A stretch of DNA of 64,000 nt from JBMDXB01 sp048594885 (GTDB lineage Bacteria > Acidobacteriota > Vicinamibacteria > Vicinamibacterales > 2-12-FULL-66-21), in contig JBMDXB010000128.1 in the NCBI GenBank assembly GCA_048594885.1, positions 45,003 to 109,002 of the forward strand, in the 5' to 3' direction. Of the stretch, positions 1 through 8,129 are shown in pieces (within the stretch, counting starts at the first letter, position 1; each line of letters begins with the position of its first letter). A program made the translations under genes and the position numbers. The notes below the pieces were generated by a model that saw nothing but the letters and a program-made list of their open reading frames with translations, ran no database searches and had not been told where the DNA came from.

Positions 1-2
1 TC

Positions 3-839
3 GCCGCCGCGAGAATCGCGCGGGCGGCCGCGGCCACCATTCATCCGCTGCGCACACTCGAAGACCGCACGCCTTGGCGCGACCTCATGACGGTCGGCAC
101 TGAGTGGACTCGCGCGCGCTATGACGGCGACTTCCACCTGAGTCGCGCGCGGGATCCGCGGCACCCCGCCGTCTCGCTGGTGTTCGTGCGATCGCGCCAG
201 GGAAACACGGGCGCTGACGATCCCGAGGCGCTCGGCGGCGGCGACACCGACAAGCACTTTCTCTACGAGGGACTCACGCGCGTCGCGGCGGACGGCGTCC
301 TGGCCGGCGCGAAGACGGCCGGCGGCGAGCAGGTGTTCTTCTCCGTCTGGCACCCGGAGCTGGTCGCGCTGCGCGCGTCGCTCGGGTTGCCGCGGCATCC
401 CGCGCAGATCGTCGCAACCGGAACCGGCTGCATCGACGTGACGCGGTCGCTCGTGTTCAACGTTCCCGGCGTGCCGGTCTACGTGCTCGCCGAGCCCGGT
501 GCCTGCGACCGCCTGGCCGAGGAAGCCCGCCTGCGGCCCTGGGTCAGGATGATCCCCATCGATCGGGCTCAGCTCGCTGCCGGACTCGACGTGCTGCGCC
601 GCGAGTACGGCATCGAGCGGATTTCAGCCGTCGGTGGTCGGACGATCGCGACCGCGCTGCTCGATCAGCACCTCGTGCAGGATGTCTACCTCACGACAAC
701 GGCACGGTCGGGCGGAGAGCCGAATACACCGTTCTACGCCGGGAGACGGCCGCCCGTCCTCGAATCGATCGTGACAAAGCGCTGCACCGATCCAGGCGCG
801 CCGTTCCTGTTCGAGCACTTGGTGATTTCAGGCGCGTGA
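3..839 (+). CDS. RibD C-terminal-like reductase (partial at 5' end)
   Basis: The protein resembles the RibD C-terminal/dihydrofolate-reductase-like family, NADPH-dependent reductases acting on pyrimidine or pterin-type substrates; the substrate here is unknown. Family signatures seen are VFVRSRQGNT near the start, GLTRVAADGVLAGAKT, the block SVWHPELVALRASLGLPRHP, and ISAVGGRTIATALLDQHLVQDVYLTTT near the end (the last written as two adjoining motifs, ISAVGGRT and VQDVYLTTT). The first in-frame ATG is at 87, but the frame is open to the window edge and the upstream residues (HPLRTLEDRTPWRDLM) look coding, so the true start is probably at or before position 1. Its 3' end converges with and overlaps the EVE gene by 12 bases. 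Confidence 0.75.
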   Translation, partial: AAARIARAAAATIHPLRTLEDRTPWRDLMTVGTEWTRARYDGDFHLSRARDPRHPAVSLVFVRSRQGNTGADDPEALGGGDTDKHFLYEGLTRVAADGVLAGAKTAGGEQVFFSVWHPELVALRASLGLPRHPAQIVATGTGCIDVTRSLVFNVPGVPVYVLAEPGACDRLAEEARLRPWVRMIPIDRAQLAAGLDVLRREYGIERISAVGGRTIATALLDQHLVQDVYLTTTARSGGEPNTPFYAGRRPPVLESIVTKRCTDPGAPFLFEHLVISGA

Positions 840-1232
840 CATCTTCTCGATGCGCTCCCACTCATCGTCGCTGACCGGCATCACCGACAGGCGGGGAATG
901 CGCGTGAGCGGGAAGGAGGCAAAGAACCTGTCAGCCTTGATCGACGCGAGCGTGACCGGCTGCTTCAGCTTCTTCACCGGCACCACGTCGACGGCGTACA
1001 ACGTGCCGGTTTTATCCGCCGGATCCGGATACGCGGCGTCTGCGGCTTTCGCGATGCCAACCACGGCTTTCTCGTCACCGGTGTGGTAGAAGAAGACGCG
1101 ATCGCCTTTGCGGACGCTGCGCAGATGCTTCTGCGCCACCGGGTTCTTCACGCCCGTCCACGACGTGCGGCCGTCGCGCACGAGATCGTCGTAACTGTAG
1201 TGGGTGGGTTCTTCCTTGAACAGCCAGTTCAT
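828..1232 (-). CDS. EVE domain protein
   Basis: This 134-residue protein is a single EVE domain, a PUA-like fold thought to bind modified nucleobases in DNA or RNA. The family opening MNWLFKEEP and the motifs HYSYDDLVRDG, TSWTGVKNPVAQKHLRSVRKGD, VFFYHTGDEKAVVGIAKA and AYPDP are all present (the second is quoted in part as WTGVKNPVAQKHL). Length equals the usual single-domain size. It is divergent from the glycosylase gene 11 bases away, so both may share one short promoter region. A link to nucleic-acid modification fits a repair-type neighbour, but that is inference. Confidence 0.85.
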   Translation of the reverse strand: MNWLFKEEPTHYSYDDLVRDGRTSWTGVKNPVAQKHLRSVRKGDRVFFYHTGDEKAVVGIAKAADAAYPDPADKTGTLYAVDVVPVKKLKQPVTLASIKADRFFASFPLTRIPRLSVMPVSDDEWERIEKMSRA

Positions 1233-1243
1233 ACCGCGCGATT

Positions 1244-1855
1244 ATGCCAAAGCCCGACCCCGGTTGGACACACCTGCGACTGACCGACCGCATCCGCACG
1301 GGCGTGAAGGTGCTTTTCGTCGGCATCAATCCCGGCGTGCGGTCGGCGGTGACCGGCCATCACTTCGCCGGCTTCTCCAACCGTTTCTGGAATCTTCTCT
1401 ACGAGTCGCGGCTGGTGCCCGAGCGGCTGACGTCACAAGACGACGTCCGGCTGCCGGAGTTCGGCTACGGCGTGACGAATGTGATTGCCCGCCCGAGTCC
1501 CGGCATCGACGATCTGCAGCCGCCGGAGTACCTGGCGGGGTGGAAGGTGCTGGAACGGAAGATACGCCGGTATCGCCCGGCAATCGTGGCCTTCGTCGGC
1601 GTGACGCTCTATCGAATGCTGCTGCCCGTCCTGACGCCGCGGGCACCCAAGCGAACAGCGATCGGCGATGGACGATCGGCGATCCGCGGCGGGGCCGTCG
1701 GGCTGCAGCCAATCGACCTGCACGGGGCGCGGCTGTTCGTGCTGCCGAACCCGAGCGGCCGCAACGCGAACTTCACGTACCAGGAGATGCTGGCGGCGTT
1801 CCGGCTGCTCCGGCGCCACGCGGCGCGGCTTCAGCAGCCGGATCGTTGCGAGTGA
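1244..1855 (+). CDS. mug: Mismatch-specific uracil/thymine DNA glycosylase (Mug/TDG family)
   Basis: Predicted G:U/G:T mismatch-specific DNA glycosylase that removes the mispaired base to start base-excision repair in the cytoplasm. The catalytic motif GINPG lies at residues 27-31 and the intercalating-loop motif NPSGRNANF is near the C-terminus, preceded by LFVLP. The order of motifs matches the Mug/TDG branch of the uracil-DNA glycosylase superfamily. The first ATG gives 203 residues, slightly long for the family because of a low-complexity insert (AIGDGRSAIRG) encoded by a short direct repeat. The 3' end overlaps the convergent response-regulator gene by 25 bases. Confidence 0.88.
   Translation: MPKPDPGWTHLRLTDRIRTGVKVLFVGINPGVRSAVTGHHFAGFSNRFWNLLYESRLVPERLTSQDDVRLPEFGYGVTNVIARPSPGIDDLQPPEYLAGWKVLERKIRRYRPAIVAFVGVTLYRMLLPVLTPRAPKRTAIGDGRSAIRGGAVGLQPIDLHGARLFVLPNPSGRNANFTYQEMLAAFRLLRRHAARLQQPDRCE
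1659..1683. repeat. Short direct repeat inside mug
   Basis: CGATCGGCGAT occurs twice, at 1659-1669 and 1673-1683, separated by GGA. It is translated in frame as a Gly/Arg/Ser-rich insert just before the segment leading to NPSGRNANF. It looks like a fragment of an intergenic-type repeat that has entered a coding region. Confidence 0.5.
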
Positions 1856-2490
1856 GTGGCGAGGAGATCGGTGATCCGCCGCGCCACCTCGTCGGGCAGC
1901 ACCGGCTTCATGATCACCGCGCTGCACCCGGCACGTCGCGCGTTCTCGCCGATCTCGGCAGACGAGTCCGCCGTGATCGCGACGACGGGGATGTGCGACA
2001 GATCCGGGTTGGCCTTGAGGTCGGCCGTCGCCTCGAGCCCGTCCATCCCCGGCAGCCGGATGTCCATCAGAATCAGATCCGGCCGCAGCAGCTTCGCCAG
2101 CCCGAGCGCCTCATGACCGTTGATCGCGGTCACGACGCTGAAGCCCGCGTAGGTGAGATAGTCGGCATACAGCTCGCGCGCGTCGACCATGTCTTCGACC
2201 AGCAATATGAGTTGCCTTCGCTCGGCGGCGGAGGGCGTATCCACGGCGGTCACGGGCGTGTCCTTCACGGGAGTCATCCTTCCAGTTCTCGGGTCGTACG
2301 CCTCGCGGCGCGCCGGCCCCTCGATCAGATTCACGACGAGGTCGCCCTGCCTCGCCTCCGCGGCGGAGCGCCCGGCGTTCCAGGCCTGGAACTCGGACGC
2401 ATACCGGCCGATCGCCTCGCCATTCTGGTCGCGCACTTCCCACCAGCCGAGGGGATTCCGAAGGACGTAGAGCACGGCTCTCACGGGCAT
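1831..2490 (-). CDS. DUF2188-receiver fusion (response regulator)
   Basis: The 219-residue product has two parts. Residues about 1-60 (GWWEVRDQNGEAIGRYASEF and following) resemble the small DUF2188 domain. Residues about 93-215 are a CheY-like receiver: acidic pair in LLVEDMVDAREL, phospho-acceptor Asp in LILMDIRLPGMDG, Thr in AITADSS and Lys in MKPV. There is no DNA-binding output domain. I chose the ATG at 2490 because the open frame upstream is unlike protein and the domain match begins there. No histidine kinase is adjacent, so the partner is unknown. It overlaps the convergent mug gene. Confidence 0.85.
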   Translation of the reverse strand: MPVRAVLYVLRNPLGWWEVRDQNGEAIGRYASEFQAWNAGRSAAEARQGDLVVNLIEGPARREAYDPRTGRMTPVKDTPVTAVDTPSAAERRQLILLVEDMVDARELYADYLTYAGFSVVTAINGHEALGLAKLLRPDLILMDIRLPGMDGLEATADLKANPDLSHIPVVAITADSSAEIGENARRAGCSAVIMKPVLPDEVARRITDLLATHSQRSGC

Positions 2491-2652
2491 CGATCGTACG
2501 TTCGCATTACACGGAGCAGCCGCTCCGGCTGCGATTGCTACACTTCTGGGGAGCGGGCAGGGGGCAACGGCGATACGTGCAAGAGTGACGCCGGGAAAGC
2601 CTCCGCGCCCCATCTGAAACCACATCTGGCGGATTTGTAACGCGAGTACAGA

Positions 2653-2937
2653 ATGGTGTTCCGAAAAGAACTGATCGATATGCTTCGCGAGCCGCGGACC
2701 CCGTCGTCGCTGGCCCGCGAGCTCGGCTTGAAGCGTGGAGAGATCGACGATCACATCGCCCACCTGATCCGGTCGGCGCGCGCCGCCGGTCACCGCATCA
2801 CCATCGAGCCCGCGAAGTGCCGCGCCTGCGGGTTCAGGTTCGATGAGAGGAAACTCTCCAAGCCCGGGCGTTGTCCAGAGTGCAAGAGCACGTGGGTCTA
2901 CGAGCCGCTGATCTCGATCAGATCGACATCCAGCTGA
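2653..2937 (+). CDS. Small HTH + zinc-ribbon transcriptional regulator
   Basis: The 94-residue protein has an N-terminal winged-helix-like half (TPSSLARELGLKRGEIDDHI) and a C-terminal zinc ribbon with two CxxC knuckles, CRAC and CPEC. This is the architecture of the COG3357-type predicted regulators (HTH fused to zinc ribbon). It is divergent from the DUF2188-receiver gene; the 162 bases between them hold no other gene. Target genes are unknown. Confidence 0.8.
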   Translation: MVFRKELIDMLREPRTPSSLARELGLKRGEIDDHIAHLIRSARAAGHRITIEPAKCRACGFRFDERKLSKPGRCPECKSTWVYEPLISIRSTSS

Positions 2938-2944
2938 TTCGATC

Positions 2945-3256
2945 CGCCGCTTCGCGGCAACGCAGAGGCAGCCGAGGACGCCGAGGCCGCCGAGGGACCG
3001 AGCTAACTTGCGGCGCTTTTCGTTGTGAGCGGTCGCGCGCCGGCCCTTCGGGCCGGCGTAGTGGATCGGGAGAGACCGCAGAGACACAAGCGCGGGAGCA
3101 GAGGATGCGCTTGCGTCTCTGCGGTCTCTCCCGATCCACACCGCGCCGCAGGCGCGGCGCGACCGCGTCGTTCGACGCTACAAGCCGTCGAGATCTCTCG
3201 GCGTCCTCGGCGTCCTCCGCTACCTCGGCGTTTCCCCGACGCCGGCGGAGCCGGCG
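2945..3256. repeat. Composite palindromic intergenic repeat
   Basis: This stretch between two genes has no credible coding sequence and is built from nested inverted repeats. The outer arms are GAGGACGCCGAGG-type units near 2970-2990 and their reverse complements near 3198-3215. Inside are GC hairpins at 3038-3058 (CGCCGGCCC-TTC-GGGCCGGCG), 3141-3157 and 3240-3256, around a long central stem at 3061-3139. The style, with GCAGAG/CCGCAGAGAC units, resembles repeats common in GC-rich soil bacteria. No transposase is present. Confidence 0.75.
3061..3139. repeat. 32-bp inverted repeat with 15-nt loop
   Basis: Arms 3061-3092 and 3108-3139 match at 31 of 32 positions, starting GTGGATCGGGAGAGACCGCA. 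The single difference would be tolerated in RNA as a G-U pair. The 15-nt loop is 3093-3107. It is the core of the composite repeat and could fold as RNA or as a DNA cruciform. Confidence 0.85.
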
Positions 3257-3291
3257 CGTGATCTGCGGCGACCAGGCCGCCTTCGCGTCCT

Positions 3292-5610
3292 CTAGGTCCT
3301 CTGGCGCTCTCGCCTGTCGAGCAGCAACCCCGCGACGAGCGCGACGAGCCCTCCGAACACGATTGCGATCGCCCACCAGGGCCTGTCGAACCACTGCCGG
3401 TGGTCCGCAATCAGGTACAACGCAATCGCGAGGTTCAGCAGCCCGGCGTAGTAGAAGCTGCGCCGCTGACGGTGATGACTCAGCAGAATGATGACGCAGG
3501 CGGCGGCCGCGTAGAGCCAGTCAATGCGTTCTGAGTACTCGCCTGTTCCAACGAGATACCCGAGCGGCTTCAGCATCGCGAACGGCGCGATGATGACGAG
3601 GAAGGCCACCGCTGCACGGACGGACGCCGAGCGGCGCCGGTCGAGCGCGGCGCCGGCGAGGTAGAAAAGGACGCCGTTGATCGTCATCGCGGCAACGGTA
3701 TCGAGCAGCAGCGGGTCGCTGACGTCGTTCTCCTGCAGCGGTTTCAACGTGATCCCCAGATACTCGAACGCGCGGCCGTTCAGCGCCAGCAGCTCGAGGA
3801 CGATGACGAACATCACCGCGCCGGCGGTGTACGCGGGACGGCTCATCCACGCCCGTCCGGTGCGGTCAGCCGCCGCGCCGATTGCCGCGTAAACCACGAC
3901 GAGCGGAGCCAGGTGCGTCGCGAGCCGATCCCAGCGGTGGTCTGTGAACCAGTCGCGCAAGCCGACGTCGGAGACGATGGCCAGCGTCAGCAACAGCATC
4001 AGCACGTTGAACACCGTGCTGAGCGCCGTCGTCCGCGTCCGCAACGCGAGCCAGCCGCACCATAGCGCGGCGGCCAGCGTCGTGACCTGCAACTGCCGGT
4101 TCGAGACAGAGCCGTCCTGGAACAACTGCCGCGGCACTCCTTCGCCGACGACGAGGAATCCCGTCTCGTGAAAGACGATGAGCAGGAAGAGCGGAAGGAG
4201 GAGTACGGCGCCGAGGTAGAACGCGACGGCCACCGCCTTGTGATCGCGCTCGTAGAGCAGGTGCGCGGCGACGTTCAGGCCGATGAAGGGCAGGCCGAGC
4301 ACGGCGAACGGCTGCGCGATGCCGTCCACCTTCTCGAACAGACGCGCCGCGCCGAAGTAGAACAGGCTGCCACAGACGAGCAGAAACGCGCCGAAATACA
4401 GCGCGATCTGCGGGTACGAGAGCGCGCGGCTCTCGACGATCCAGTCGTCCTCGCGCGCGTCGAGCGCGTGGTACGCGTCGCGCAGCCGATCCGCCTCGTG
4501 CCGGTAGATCAGCCGAAGCCGCAGCCACTCCTCGATCTCCGTCAGATGCGGCCGCGTCCGGTTGGACAGGGTCGTCGAATAGATCGACGGCCGCGCCAGC
4601 ACCGGCCGGCCGTCGAGAAACCGGCGCAGGTCCGCCGCCATGTCCAGCGCCGTCTGATAGCGCTTCGCCGGATCCGCTTCCATCGCCACGAGCGCGATCG
4701 CCTGCAGCGGCTCGGGAACCCGTCCGTCGATCTCGATCGGCAGCCGCGGATGGCCGTGTCGAATCGCGTCGGCCTGCGCGGCGTCGTCCGGCCGCGAGAA
4801 CGGGGCGACGCCGCAGAGCAGCTCGTACAGGATCGTGCCGAGGCCGTAGACGTCGGTGCGCGAGTCGAGCCGCTGTGACGGATCGAGCTGCTCGGGCGCG
4901 ACGTAGGGCAGCGTGCCGCGGAGGTGTCCCGCCTCAGGATCGCCGCTGCTCAACCCGAAGTCGAGAATCTTCGGCATGAGCTGCGCGTCGAGCATCACGT
5001 TCGACGGCTTCAGATCCCGATGCTGGAGGCCGAGACCGTGTGCGTGGTGCACTGCCTCGCAGATTTCCGCGATCACACGCGCGCGCTGCGGGAAGTCGAG
5101 CGACGGCCCGACGCGGCCGAGCTCGAATCCTTCCACGAACTCCATGATGATCACCGGCGGCTGCGCATCCGGTCGCACCTCGAAGATCTGGACGATGCGG
5201 CGATCGGAGAAGAGGGCGAGGGCACGCGCTTCACGCAGGAAGCCGCCGGCGTCGGCCACCGCCCGTTGCACGCCGGACGACCGCCGCATGACCTTGCCGG
5301 CGACGATGCGATTGAGGCGCAGGTCGCGCAGCTTGTAGACGGTTCCCATGCCACCGGAGCCGATCCGCTCGATCGTCTGAAAGCCCTCGAATTGCGGCAG
5401 CGGATCGTCGCCCACGATGACGTCGTCGACGTTCGAGCCGTCGAGCGCCCGGGTAATCGACAGGTACTGATTGATGAGCGCTCGCAACGGCTCGACGAGG
5501 TCTGGACGGTCGTCGCACAGCGCGGCCGCATCCAGCCGCTCGCCGGTCAGCACGTGATGTTCGACGAACTGCCCGAGCCGCGGCTCGAGATCGGTGGAGG
5601 CCTCACTCAT
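3292..5610 (-). CDS. Membrane-anchored Ser/Thr protein kinase
   Basis: The 772-residue protein begins with about 75 residues resembling the regulatory leader of planctomycete/acidobacterial kinases. A Hanks-type kinase domain follows at about 80-340: glycine loop IGSGGMGTVYK, Lys in AGKVM, catalytic loop HRDLKPSN, DFGLS and APEQ. The catalytic residues look intact. The C-terminal half is a multi-pass membrane region with roughly ten hydrophobic helices (for example GAFLLVCGSLFYFGA) and no known sensor. ATG 5610 is preferred over GTG 5619. Its start overlaps the end of the upstream ECF sigma gene, so the two are probably co-translated and functionally paired. The last codons run close to the composite repeat. 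Confidence 0.9.
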   Translation of the reverse strand: MSEASTDLEPRLGQFVEHHVLTGERLDAAALCDDRPDLVEPLRALINQYLSITRALDGSNVDDVIVGDDPLPQFEGFQTIERIGSGGMGTVYKLRDLRLNRIVAGKVMRRSSGVQRAVADAGGFLREARALALFSDRRIVQIFEVRPDAQPPVIIMEFVEGFELGRVGPSLDFPQRARVIAEICEAVHHAHGLGLQHRDLKPSNVMLDAQLMPKILDFGLSSGDPEAGHLRGTLPYVAPEQLDPSQRLDSRTDVYGLGTILYELLCGVAPFSRPDDAAQADAIRHGHPRLPIEIDGRVPEPLQAIALVAMEADPAKRYQTALDMAADLRRFLDGRPVLARPSIYSTTLSNRTRPHLTEIEEWLRLRLIYRHEADRLRDAYHALDAREDDWIVESRALSYPQIALYFGAFLLVCGSLFYFGAARLFEKVDGIAQPFAVLGLPFIGLNVAAHLLYERDHKAVAVAFYLGAVLLLPLFLLIVFHETGFLVVGEGVPRQLFQDGSVSNRQLQVTTLAAALWCGWLALRTRTTALSTVFNVLMLLLTLAIVSDVGLRDWFTDHRWDRLATHLAPLVVVYAAIGAAADRTGRAWMSRPAYTAGAVMFVIVLELLALNGRAFEYLGITLKPLQENDVSDPLLLDTVAAMTINGVLFYLAGAALDRRRSASVRAAVAFLVIIAPFAMLKPLGYLVGTGEYSERIDWLYAAAACVIILLSHHRQRRSFYYAGLLNLAIALYLIADHRQWFDRPWWAIAIVFGGLVALVAGLLLDRRERQRT

Positions 5611-6211
5611 CGGGTTCACCTGCCGCCGGGGCGAGCGCGATCGTGAGCGCCGTCATGGCTCGTGCGAGCAGCATCCGGCAGGCGTCCTCGCTCTTGCCGA
5701 TACGGGTGGCGATCTCCGGGAACGACAGCTCCTCGAACTTCCGTAACAGGATGATCTCGCGATGCGCCGGGCTGAGGGTCTCGAGCGCCGACTCGAGCCG
5801 CCGGGCCTGTTCGTCGAGCATTACCTCGGACAGCGGCGATCGGCCGAGGCTCGCGACCGGCAGTTGGTCGTCCATCGGCACTTCGCGCGCGACATCGCGG
5901 CGCTGGCGCTGGTGATAGTCGGCGCGATCGCGGATTTCGTGCTCCGCGATGCGCGCGAGCCACGCCATCAGCGACTGCGTTTCGCGTCCCTTCAGGTCGC
6001 CGAGGTGCGTGACGGACTTGAGCAGCGTCGCCTGCAGGATGTCGCGCGACTCCATCTTGCTGCGCAGCTCCCGGCCCATTCGCAGGCGGATGTAGGCGAG
6101 CAGTCGCCCCGCGCAGCGCTCGTAGAGCAGGTTGAGGGCGGCGTCCGACCCGTGCTTCGCCCGCTGGAGCAGATCCGCGCTCGACAACGGTGGCGTCCGG
6201 TCCGGCAGCAT
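5603..6211 (-). CDS. ECF-type RNA polymerase sigma factor (kinase-associated)
   Basis: The 202-residue product has the two-domain layout of an ECF sigma-70 factor. The sigma2 part (about 15-95) includes RDILQATLLKSVTHLGDLKG-like sequence and MAWLARIAEHEIRDRADYH. The sigma4 part is LSPAHREIILLRKFEELSFPEIA followed by a recognition helix (quoted in part: HREIILLRKFEELSF). Linked sigma/kinase pairs are typical of acidobacterial and planctomycete ECF groups, where phosphorylation can replace an anti-sigma factor. The kinase start lies inside this gene's 3' end, supporting a two-gene operon. ATG 6211 is the first that gives a compact sigma factor; upstream in-frame sequence is not protein-like. 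Confidence 0.9.
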   Translation of the reverse strand: MLPDRTPPLSSADLLQRAKHGSDAALNLLYERCAGRLLAYIRLRMGRELRSKMESRDILQATLLKSVTHLGDLKGRETQSLMAWLARIAEHEIRDRADYHQRQRRDVAREVPMDDQLPVASLGRSPLSEVMLDEQARRLESALETLSPAHREIILLRKFEELSFPEIATRIGKSEDACRMLLARAMTALTIALAPAAGEPDE

Positions 6212-6283
6212 GGCGCAAATTACCACGGCCCGGGCGCGTTCGCTTCGTCTCGGTCCTGCCGTCTTTACAGACGAGGAGCCACG

Positions 6284-6931
6284 ATGCGAAGAATTCTCGG
6301 TATGACGATGTTGGCGGCCAGCGTCGCGGCCGCCGGGTGCCTGCAGAAGGAAACGACGCACACGCTGTATCTGTCGCCCGACGGACGGCTGTCCTGGATG
6401 GTCGTCGAGACGAGCGTGCGTTCCGACGAGAACGAGCCGGCGCGCCGGATCGCGGAGGAGCAGACCTACCTGTCCGAAGCGCTGAACAGCGCGCACGCGG
6501 TGGGCCGCGGCCTTGCGTCGCTCGACGCGACCTGGCTGCGGACCCGCATCATCCGCGACGAGCGGCCGTTCGTCGTCGTCACGGAGGCGGAGTTCAGCTC
6601 GCTGGAGTTCGCCGTCCGGCGCCTGCTCGCGCAGGCGGAGATCGACGCGCAGATCGTCGCGGGCGATAACGGCGGCGTGAAATCGCTGGTGGTACGGATC
6701 GATGCCGTCGCCGAGGAGCAGAAGACGCATTCGGAGCACGAGACGCCAATCACCGCGCTCATCGAGGATGTCGACCGTTATACGTTCGTCCTGACCGAGG
6801 GGCGGTTCGTCTCGGCCAAAGGATTCACGCTGCTCGACGGTGGCACGCGCGCCGTTCCCATCGAGACGCCGTGGGAAAAGATCGTCGAGAACGGCGGCAT
6901 TGTCGAGCTCTCACTCGCGTGGACCCGGTAA
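6284..6931 (+). CDS. Predicted lipoprotein of unknown function
   Basis: The 215-residue product starts with a lipoprotein signal peptide ending in the lipobox VAAAGC, with Cys19 as the predicted lipidation site. A GAGGAG ribosome binding site precedes ATG 6284. The body has no domain I recognise. It is divergent from the sigma/kinase operon (72 bases between starts), which suggests but does not prove a regulatory link. Confidence 0.8.
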   Translation: MRRILGMTMLAASVAAAGCLQKETTHTLYLSPDGRLSWMVVETSVRSDENEPARRIAEEQTYLSEALNSAHAVGRGLASLDATWLRTRIIRDERPFVVVTEAEFSSLEFAVRRLLAQAEIDAQIVAGDNGGVKSLVVRIDAVAEEQKTHSEHETPITALIEDVDRYTFVLTEGRFVSAKGFTLLDGGTRAVPIETPWEKIVENGGIVELSLAWTR

Positions 6932-6974
6932 CGCGTGGCGATTGCCGCATTGCCCCATTCGATCATTGACCGTC

Positions 6975-7006
6975 CATTCAGCATTTGGCATTCAGCATTC
7001 AGCATT
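6975..7006. repeat. ATTCAGCATT short repeat
   Basis: Three copies of ATTCAGCATT (6976-6985, 6990-6999, 6997-7006) form an AT-richer patch in a GC-rich intergenic space just before the MBL-fold hydrolase gene. Confidence 0.6.
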
Positions 7007-7038
7007 GGACCGGCCGCGCGGGTTAGGATCCGTTCGAG

Positions 7039-8112
7039 ATGGGTACCACCCGCGCAATCCTGCTGCTTGCTCTGCTGTTGTCGTCCGTCGCCGCGCAGGA
7101 GCCTAAGACAGAAGGCTCCCATCGGCCTCCGCCCGCGCGCATTTCCGTCGCCGACGGCATCTACCTGTTCCGGACCGCGCCGTACGGCGAGGTCGGCCTC
7201 GACGGCAACTCCATCGTCATCGTCGGCGACGACGGCGTGCTGGTGTTCGATACCAACGGCACACCGTCGGCCGCGTCGGCGATCCTGGCCGAGATCCGCA
7301 AGCTGACGAATCAGCCGGTTCGATACGTCGTCAACTCGCACTGGCACTGGGACCACTGGTACGGCAACGAGGTATACCAGCAGGCGTTCCCCGAGGTGAA
7401 GATCATCGCGCACGAGAAGACGCTCGCGCTGATGAAGGGACCGGCGATCGAATTCAACCGGCAGGGACTCGAACGGGACTTGCCGAACTACGTCGCGGCG
7501 CTCGAGAAGAAGGGCGGACTGGAGCACCTGCTCGAGGATGCGACGTTCTTCCTCGAGCAGAAGCGGGGCGTGCGGCATACGTTTCCCAATCAGGCGTTCA
7601 CGGATCGGCTCGACCTGACGCTCGGGAAACGGCGCATCCAGGTGTTGAACTACGGTCGGGCGGTGACGCCGGGCGACGCGTTTCTCTATCTGCCGGACGA
7701 CAAGGTCCTGGTGACGGGCGACCTGCTCGTCAATCCCGTCTCGTTCGCCCTGAGCTGCTACCCGAGCGAGTGGCTCGCCACGCTCGAGAAGATCGACAGG
7801 CTCGATGTGCGCGTGATCGTGCCGGGCCACGGCACCACGCTGCGCGATCGGCTGCTGCTGCGCTCGACGATGATGGTCTTCCGCGAGCTGCTGCGACAGG
7901 GCCGCGAGAAGAAGGCGAAAGGGCTCGATGCGGATCAGGCCCGCAAGGAGATCATGCCGCGCCTGTCGGACCTGATGCTCCGCATCACGCAGAACGACGC
8001 GACGGCCAACCGCGCGTTCGAGATGCAGCTCGTCGACTGGTTCCTCCACCGCGTCTATGACGAGCTCGATGGCAAGCTGACCGACGACATCGCGCCGCCG
8101 CCCAAACACTGA
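7039..8112 (+). CDS. Exported MBL-fold metallo-hydrolase
   Basis: The 357-residue protein has a Sec signal peptide (cleavage expected after about residue 19, SSVAAQ) and a metallo-beta-lactamase fold. The metal motif HWHWDH is at residues 101-106, a second region GDAFLYLPDDKVLVTGD supplies the bridging Asp, and VPGHG supplies the last His. The family includes beta-lactamases, lactonases and glyoxalase II-like enzymes. Nothing here fixes the substrate, so a resistance role should not be assumed. It converges with the next gene with only 17 bases between stops. Confidence 0.85.
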   Translation: MGTTRAILLLALLLSSVAAQEPKTEGSHRPPPARISVADGIYLFRTAPYGEVGLDGNSIVIVGDDGVLVFDTNGTPSAASAILAEIRKLTNQPVRYVVNSHWHWDHWYGNEVYQQAFPEVKIIAHEKTLALMKGPAIEFNRQGLERDLPNYVAALEKKGGLEHLLEDATFFLEQKRGVRHTFPNQAFTDRLDLTLGKRRIQVLNYGRAVTPGDAFLYLPDDKVLVTGDLLVNPVSFALSCYPSEWLATLEKIDRLDVRVIVPGHGTTLRDRLLLRSTMMVFRELLRQGREKKAKGLDADQARKEIMPRLSDLMLRITQNDATANRAFEMQLVDWFLHRVYDELDGKLTDDIAPPPKH

Positions 8113-8129
8113 CGGGCCGTCCGGCGCTC

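Noticed and set aside
2945..3256. Possible CRISPR array
   Set aside because: Repeats are inverted and nested, not evenly spaced direct repeats with unique spacers, and no cas genes are near.
7039..8112. Antibiotic-resistance metallo-beta-lactamase
   Set aside because: Only the general MBL-fold motifs are seen; the fold covers many unrelated hydrolases.
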